Assembly (NCBI GenBank): GCA_050288625.1
Contig: JBNKEE010000020.1
Coordinates: forward strand, 1 to 64,000
Direction: 5' to 3'
Length of the DNA: 64,000 nucleotides
Source: JAAGZL01 sp050288625
GTDB lineage: Bacteria; Pseudomonadota; Gammaproteobacteria; Chromatiales; Chromatiaceae
A model generated the notes under the pieces. It was not told where the DNA came from, searched no databases, and worked only from the letters and a program-made list of their open reading frames with translations. The translations under genes and the position numbers were made by a program. How positions within the stretch are numbered: position 1 is the first letter of the stretch; each line of letters begins with the position of its first letter. Below are positions 63,744 to 64,000 of this stretch, piece by piece.

Positions 63744-64000
63744 ATGAATCACGGTATATTCGACATAATATCGATCGGCCTGATCGCGGTAATGATCGGG
63801 TCATTTGTTATGGTGTCTATGGTTTATCTGGAGCTGGGACCCACCGGGATGCTGTCCAAACGCAAGCACAAGCTGTTGGCGGTGGCATTAGGTTCAGGGA
63901 TACTGGCCTTTAGCATTAAAATTTTGCTTATCGTCACCATCGCAAAATTTCCGCAGTACACTATTAATCCTTTTTTAAAACCTCTCGAGGTGATTCATTA
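63744..64000 (+). CDS. membrane protein, partial (runs off the window)
   Basis: From ATG at 63744 behind GGAG, open for 85 codons to the window end with no stop. Two membrane helices (about 6-28 and 43-65; IISIGLIAVMIGSFVMVSMV and VALGSGILAFSIKILLIV) around a basic loop (SKRKHKL). Not recognised. Divergent from the octahaem cytochrome, so possibly part of the same respiratory unit. Confidence 0.6.
   Translation, partial: MNHGIFDIISIGLIAVMIGSFVMVSMVYLELGPTGMLSKRKHKLLAVALGSGILAFSIKILLIVTIAKFPQYTINPFLKPLEVIH

Overview
The window looks like ordinary chromosome of a gammaproteobacterium of sulfur-oxidising (Chromatiales-like) type. Evidence is direct gene order (dnaK-dnaJ-dapB, lapA-lapB-pyrF, smpB with ratA-rnfH nearby, smc-zipA-ligA, rnm-yciO-M50-trpS-scpA-scpB-rluB, cspD/clpS-clpA-infA-bpt-aat, ftsK-lolA-rarA-crcB-serS) plus sulfur and respiratory genes: a DsrE-TusA-sulfide:quinone oxidoreductase-like-DUF1641 operon, a cytochrome c4-type dihaem protein and an octahaem tetrathionate-reductase-family cytochrome with a cytochrome b partner. 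Flagellar and chemotaxis genes (fliK, a PilZ protein, a chemoreceptor) indicate a motile cell. The species cannot be named from sequence alone.

Layout: 1-2.9 kb holds the chaperone genes and dapB; 3.0-6.5 kb a secreted ankyrin protein and fliK behind a sigma-54-type promoter; 6.7-8.8 kb lapA-lapB-pyrF; 8.9-10.0 kb a lamin-tail protein with a VPLPA-CTERM sorting tail and a BA14K-like protein; 10.2-12.9 kb smpB, an NSS transporter and ratA-rnfH; 13-15.7 kb nucleotide-sugar genes and queF; 16-22.6 kb smc-zipA-ligA; 22.5-27.9 kb a second VPLPA-CTERM protein with a CRP-type operator, the sulfur-transfer operon and a cytochrome c4-like gene; 28-34.7 kb RNA, tRNA and condensin genes; 34.7-39.7 kb the N-degron/ClpAP block; 39.8-48.1 kb PilZ, trxB, ftsK to serS; 48.2-51.3 kb membrane proteins, tRNA-Ser, a hairpin array and a YbjQ-YbjQ-M48 operon; 51.3-56.7 kb an oxidative-stress block (Fur-like regulator, two tiny genes, katG, oxyR, a putative Mn/heavy-metal exporter); 56.8-60.9 kb a sigma-28-controlled chemoreceptor, a hypothetical gene and an exported hydrolase; 60.9-64 kb a REP/BIME-like repeat block and the octahaem cytochrome cluster.

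How parts fit: SmpB/RatA/RnfH, ClpS/ClpA with Bpt and Aat, and DnaK/DnaJ are translation and protein-quality functions. KatG, OxyR, TrxB, the cysteine-free Fur-like protein and the exporter form a peroxide/metal response. Smc, ScpA and ScpB are encoded in two separate places but form one condensin complex. The less ordinary material is: two unannotated small genes between katG and the Fur-like gene, the hairpin array bracketed by repeats of the tRNA-Ser 3' part, the composite palindromic block near 61 kb, the exported/sorted surface proteins, the YbjQ-M48 operon and the octahaem cytochrome cluster with its palindromic operator. No prophage, transposase, CRISPR array or rRNA gene was seen.
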